In this document: positions 60,752-64,000 of the stretch, one piece after another
Position numbering within the stretch: the stretch's first letter is position 1
How the letters are laid out: every line of letters starts with the position of its first letter
Assembly: GCF_000262305.1 (NCBI RefSeq)
Contig: NC_017910.1
Location: 2,914,001 to 2,978,000 of the forward strand
Direction of reading: 5' to 3'
Source of the DNA: Shimwellia blattae DSM 4481 = NBRC 105725
GTDB lineage: Bacteria > Pseudomonadota > Gammaproteobacteria > Enterobacterales > Enterobacteriaceae
DNA: 64,000 nucleotides
Notes under the pieces: model-generated
Seen by the model: only the letters and a program-made list of their open reading frames with translations
What the model was told of the DNA's origin: nothing
Database searches by the model: none
Made by a program: the position numbers and the translations under genes

Positions 60752-62050
60752 TCAGGCCTGCTGGTTCATCAGCTCGCTGAACGTGGTCGCTTTTTCGGTA
60801 ACTTTCGCTTTTTCCAGTACCGCTTCAACAGCCTGCTCTTCCAGAGCAACATTGCGCATGTTGTCCATCAGCTCATTGTTTTTGCTGTAGAATTCGATAA
60901 CCTCTTTCGGATCTTCGTAAGCGGAAGCCATCTCTTCGATCAGGGCTTTAACGCGCTCGTCGTCTGCTTTCAGTTCATGAGAACGGATAACTTCACCCAG
61001 CAGCAGACCAACAACAACGCGGCGCTTAGCCTGTTCTTCGAACAGTTCACGCGGCAGTTCCATCGCCTGTTTCTGGTTGCCACCGAAACGCTGAGCGGCC
61101 TGGCGACGCAGTACGTCAATTTCACCGTCGATCAGGGCAGCAGGGATTTCGATTTCGTTCGCTTTAACCAGACCTTCGATAGCCTGAGACTTGATACGGT
61201 TACGTACCGCGCCTTTCAGTTCGCGCTCCATGTTTTTACGCACTTCAGCACGCAGACCGGCAACAGAACCATCTTCAACGCCAAAGCGCTTGATGAACTC
61301 TTCAGTCAGTTCCGGCAGCTCACGCTCTTCAACTTTCTTCAGGTTGATAACGAATTTAGCCGCTTTACCTTTCAGGTTTTCAGCGTGGTAATCTTCCGGG
61401 AAGTTCACGTCGATGGTGAACTCTTCGCCCGCTTTGTGGCCTTTAACGCCTTCTTCAAAGCCCGGGATCATGCGGCCCTGGCCCATAGCCAGTACGAAAT
61501 CAGTGGCTTTACCGCCTTCGAATTCTTCGCCGTCTACAGAGCCGGTGAAGTCGATAGTAACGCGGTCTTCTGCTTCTGCAGCGCCGTCTTTATCTTTCCA
61601 GGTCGCCTGCTGTTTACGCAGGGTGTCCAGCATGGTGTCCACGTCAGCGTCGGTGACTTCAACAACCGGTTTTTCAACTTCGATGGCGTCCAGATCTTTG
61701 AGTTCAACTTCCGGGTAGACTTCAAACTCTACCGCGTAAGTGAAATCCTGGCCTTCTTTGTATTCGCCCGGAACGTAGTTCGGTGCGCCAGCCGGATTGA
61801 TTTTTTCTTTGATGATGGCGTCAACAAAGTTGCGGCTCATCAGGTCACCCAGCACGTCCTGGCGAACAGATGCGCCATAACGCTGAGCAACGATATTCAT
61901 CGGTACTTTACCTTTACGGAAGCCGTCAATACGGACTTTCTTCGCCACATCGACCAGCTCTTTCTTCACAGCACTTTCGATGCTGTCAGCAGCAATAGTA
62001 ATCGTCAGGCGGCGCCCAAGGCCCTGAGTGGTTTCAACTGAAACTTGCAT
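60752..62050 (-). CDS. tig: Trigger factor
   Basis: A 432-residue ribosome-bound chaperone (E. coli 432). N-domain ribosome-binding signature GFRKGKVP (44-51), FKBP-type PPIase domain (about 150-245, VTIDFTGSVDGEEFEGGKATDFVL), and a helical C-terminal chaperone cradle. Acts on nascent chains at the tunnel exit. Followed by clpP-clpX-lon in the same orientation. Confidence 0.98.
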   Translation of the reverse strand: MQVSVETTQGLGRRLTITIAADSIESAVKKELVDVAKKVRIDGFRKGKVPMNIVAQRYGASVRQDVLGDLMSRNFVDAIIKEKINPAGAPNYVPGEYKEGQDFTYAVEFEVYPEVELKDLDAIEVEKPVVEVTDADVDTMLDTLRKQQATWKDKDGAAEAEDRVTIDFTGSVDGEEFEGGKATDFVLAMGQGRMIPGFEEGVKGHKAGEEFTIDVNFPEDYHAENLKGKAAKFVINLKKVEERELPELTEEFIKRFGVEDGSVAGLRAEVRKNMERELKGAVRNRIKSQAIEGLVKANEIEIPAALIDGEIDVLRRQAAQRFGGNQKQAMELPRELFEEQAKRRVVVGLLLGEVIRSHELKADDERVKALIEEMASAYEDPKEVIEFYSKNNELMDNMRNVALEEQAVEAVLEKAKVTEKATTFSELMNQQA

Positions 62051-62398
62051 CTTGTTACCTCAAAAAATCACAGTGCTCGGTCAACTCCGGAAGCCCCGTC
62101 AGGGTACCTCACGAAACCGGGATGTCTTCGTCGTAGTCAGAACACATTCCCTGTCGCCAGAATCATCCCGAATACAATCCGAAAAATAAGACGCAGCATT
62201 ATAGCGGCATCACATTAGTGAGTCGAGAACGGTGATACCCCGCAGTGCGGCGCATTTCACAGTTCCCGCCCTCCTGAGTCTGAAATGAAACGGAAACAAG
62301 TAGCTTTCAGACAAAATAAAACGGCCCGCAGGCCGTTTTTTGCTTTTCTGCGCCACGCAACATACTGGAAAAGTCTGTTACGTTGCAACCCGAACGCG
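62051..62398 (-). other. tig-bolA intergenic region
   Basis: 348 bp. AAACGGCC (62319-62326) and GGCCGTTT (62331-62338) with flanking A/T runs form the bolA terminator. The part next to tig should carry the tig promoter and leader. A short minus-strand frame here is a shadow. Nothing else recognised. Confidence 0.5.
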
Positions 62399-62716
62399 TC
62401 AGGCAATAGAGCCTGCACCGCGGCAAGGCGGCGACGCTGACAGCGTATCCTCCAGCGCGCTCCACTCTTTTGGCGTGTAAGTATGTAACGCCAGCGCGTG
62501 GACCGTGTTTGCCAGCTCGTCACTTAATGTACCGTAAATCAGGCGATGTCGGTTCAGAAAGCGCTCACCGGTAAAGCGATCGCTTACCAGTACCACTTTG
62601 AAATGACTTTCAGAGCCCGCGGGAACATTGTGACGATAACTTTCATCGGTAACTTCCAGGAACACGGGGTCGAATGCTGTCTTTAATTTTGCTTCTATCT
62701 GCTCGCGTACCATCAT
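62399..62716 (-). CDS. bolA: Transcriptional regulator / Fe-S partner BolA
   Basis: A 105-residue BolA protein (E. coli 105): conserved ESYRHNVPAGSESHFKVVLVSDRF and RHRLIYGTLSDELANTVHALALHTYTPKEW (with the metal-binding His) and C-terminal SPPCRGAGS. It modulates cell shape and motility under stress and pairs with monothiol glutaredoxins. The minus strand has CGGCTAAT (62769-62762) upstream, similar to the growth-rate-inverse gearbox -10 of E. coli bolA (low confidence). Confidence 0.95.
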   Translation of the reverse strand: MMVREQIEAKLKTAFDPVFLEVTDESYRHNVPAGSESHFKVVLVSDRFTGERFLNRHRLIYGTLSDELANTVHALALHTYTPKEWSALEDTLSASPPCRGAGSIA

Positions 62717-63016
62717 AATGTTCTCCTCAACATCACTGAGATGCCACCCATCTCGTTAAATATTAGCCGCTTTTACCGCTTCCATTGCGGCACGATAGTA
62801 AATATTTGCAGTTCCCGGCACCAGGAAAGCCTGTTCTCATGTTATACCCTCGATTACCCTCCGGTTTCTTGTGTTATTTTTTAGTAAACGACCTGAGTGC
62901 TTAAAAAGAGAACAATTCAGCATAAAATAGCCGCTATTCCAGGTGCTGAGCATCCGAGGCGGTGTTATGATGGCGGCGTTTTTATAAATGCTACCAGGCA
63001 CAAAGAGATACACAAC
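62717..63016. promoter_or_regulatory. bolA-yajG divergent intergenic region
   Basis: 300 bp between divergent bolA and yajG, AT-rich near the centre (TTATTTTTTAGTAAACG at about 62874-62890). It should hold both promoters. A GAGGAG ribosome site precedes bolA. No gene recognised. Confidence 0.4.
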
Positions 63017-63595
63017 ATGCTAAAAAGATTGCTCGTTCCCTTCGTTGCACTGTTTATGCTGGCAGGTTGCGCTACCCCGCCAACAACGATTGACGTCTCC
63101 CCGAAAATCACCCTCCCCCAGCAGGATCCGAGCCTGATGGGTGTCACTATCAGCATTAATGGTGCCGATCAACGTTCCGATCAGGCGCTGGCGAAAGTGA
63201 CCCGGAATAACCAGCTGGTGACACTGACCCCAAGCCGCGATCTGCGTTTTCTGCTCCAGGAAGTGCTGGAAAAACAGATGGCCGCCCGTGGCTATATGAT
63301 TGGCCCGAACGGTTCTGCGAATCTGCAAATTGTGGTGAATCAGCTCTATGCGAACGTCTCCCAGGGTGACGTGCGCTATAACATCGCCACCACCGCCAAT
63401 ATCGCTATTCTGGTCACCGCTCAGAACGGCAATAAGCTGACGAAAAACTACCGCGCAAACTACAACGTGGAAGGTGCCTTCCTGGCCAGCAATAAAAATA
63501 TCGCCGAGGCTGTTAACTCCGTGTTAACAGATACCATCACTGATATGGCTCAGGACACCAGCGTTCACGACTTCATTAAACAGAACGCCCGTTAA
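63017..63595 (+). CDS. yajG: Lipoprotein YajG
   Basis: A 192-residue lipoprotein (E. coli 192): signal MLKRLLVPFVALFMLAGC, acylated Cys18, Ala at +2 suggesting outer-membrane sorting. Body of unknown function with TTIDVSPKITLPQQDPSLMGV and YNVEGAFLASNKNIAEAVN. The ATG at 63017 is the only start giving a lipoprotein signal; the frame begins at 62897 without family support. ampG follows 48 bp later. Confidence 0.95.
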   Translation: MLKRLLVPFVALFMLAGCATPPTTIDVSPKITLPQQDPSLMGVTISINGADQRSDQALAKVTRNNQLVTLTPSRDLRFLLQEVLEKQMAARGYMIGPNGSANLQIVVNQLYANVSQGDVRYNIATTANIAILVTAQNGNKLTKNYRANYNVEGAFLASNKNIAEAVNSVLTDTITDMAQDTSVHDFIKQNAR

Positions 63596-63605
63596 TTGCC
63601 ATTAC

Positions 63606-63629
63606 GCTGGCCCGAAACACCGGGCCAGC
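63606..63629 (+). repeat. Hairpin between yajG and ampG
   Basis: GCTGGCCCG (63606-63614) and CGGGCCAGC (63621-63629) form a perfect 9-bp stem with AAACAC loop. No T-run, so it probably stabilises or attenuates rather than terminates a yajG-ampG transcript. Confidence 0.65.
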
Positions 63630-63642
63630 TACCGAGTACGCC

Positions 63643-64000
63643 ATGCCCAGCCATTATCTACGAATATTTCAGCAACCCAAATCAGCCATTCTGCTTATTC
63701 TGGGCTTCTCTTCCGGCCTTCCCCTGGCCCTGACTTCCGGCACGCTTCAGGCCTGGATGACCGTTGAAAACATTGACCTGAAAACCATCGGTTTTTTCTC
63801 GCTGGTGGGGCAGGCTTATGTGTTTAAGTTTCTCTGGTCCCCCCTGATGGACCGCTACACCCCGCCCCTGCTGGGGCGCCGCCGCGGGTGGTTACTGATA
63901 ACCCAGATCCTGTTACTGCTGGCTATTGTCGGCATGGGGTTTATGAGCCCCGCCTCGCACCTGCGCTGGATGGCAGCCCTGGCCGTGGTGGTGGCGTTCT
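63643..64000 (+). CDS. ampG: Muropeptide permease AmpG, 5' part
   Basis: The first 119 codons of AmpG, the inner-membrane permease importing anhydro-muropeptides for cell-wall recycling and signalling to AmpC beta-lactamase regulation. The N-terminus MPSHYLRIFQQPKSAILLIL followed by GFSSGLPLALTSGTLQAWMT and FKFLWSPLMDRYTPPLLGRRRGW is nearly identical to E. coli. The gene runs past the window edge; ATG 63643 has weak ribosome-site spacing. MFS-type, multiple membrane helices. Confidence 0.95.
   Translation, partial: MPSHYLRIFQQPKSAILLILGFSSGLPLALTSGTLQAWMTVENIDLKTIGFFSLVGQAYVFKFLWSPLMDRYTPPLLGRRRGWLLITQILLLLAIVGMGFMSPASHLRWMAALAVVVAF

Noticed and set aside
60977..62041. 354-residue frame antisense to tig
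   Set aside because: Perfectly overlaps a certain gene and is Phe/Phe-Arg rich, as expected for the reverse frame of strongly biased codons.
1..64000. CRISPR arrays, tRNA genes, prophage or intact insertion sequences
   Set aside because: No regularly spaced direct repeats, cloverleaf sequences, integrases or transposases were seen on reading; only ffs and chiX were found as RNA genes.

Overview
The window is a chromosomal segment of a member of the Enterobacteriaceae. From copA (7.6 kb) to ampG (right edge) the gene order is essentially that of the E. coli K-12 copA-ampG region, and the proteins are close in length and sequence to their E. coli counterparts as I remember them. The DNA is GC-rich with strong codon bias, which explains the many long antisense shadow frames. 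It is not E. coli itself. The left 7.4 kb holds an accessory operon, maa and pdeB are missing between hha and ylaC, and a cdsH-type gene faces decR. I cannot name the species from sequence alone.

Left region (1-7.4 kb). A tightly packed minus-strand operon runs: NRAMP-like transporter, pxpA, DUF1445 (YcsI) protein, a single-chain PxpB-PxpC fusion, and a biotin carboxylase that leaves the window. Gene junctions are 1-bp gaps or 4-11 bp overlaps. A GntR/FCD regulator is divergent, and a 13-bp palindrome lies between them. The set points to uptake and ATP-dependent hydrolysis of 5-oxoproline (pyroglutamate), or a related lactam/carboxylation pathway. A glycosyltransferase-like gene separates this cluster from copA.

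Core region (7.5-38 kb). copA has a CueR-type 19-bp-spacer promoter and a conserved -1 frameshift site that would give a 70-residue copper chaperone, CopA(Z). It is followed by ybaP, the sRNA gene chiX (minus strand), ybaK, ushA, fsr, ybaL, gsk, aes, hemH, adk, htpG (sigma-32 promoter), recR, ybaB, dnaX (with the tau/gamma frameshift signal), apt, ybaN, priC, ybaM (51 codons), mscK, acrR, acrAB (with AcrR operator), tomB and hha.

Right region (38-64 kb). ylaC, ffs (4.5S RNA), atl, ybaY, tesB, amtB-glnK (perfect sigma-54 promoter), mdlAB, decR, cdsH, cof, ybaE, queC, fadM, ybaV, ppiD, hupB, lon (sigma-32 promoter), clpX, clpP, tig, bolA, yajG and the start of ampG. Functionally this is a proteostasis block (ppiD, lon, clpXP, tig, htpG) beside nitrogen sensing, multidrug efflux, cysteine detoxification and nucleotide salvage.

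The least explained DNA is the 557-bp cdsH-cof gap. It carries a 19-bp imperfect inverted repeat enclosing about 390 bp packed with perfect hairpins (stems of 9, 10 and 12 bp) and no credible gene. It looks like a structured non-coding RNA or a small non-autonomous element and is my main candidate for something undescribed. No tRNA, rRNA operon, CRISPR array, prophage or intact insertion sequence was seen.
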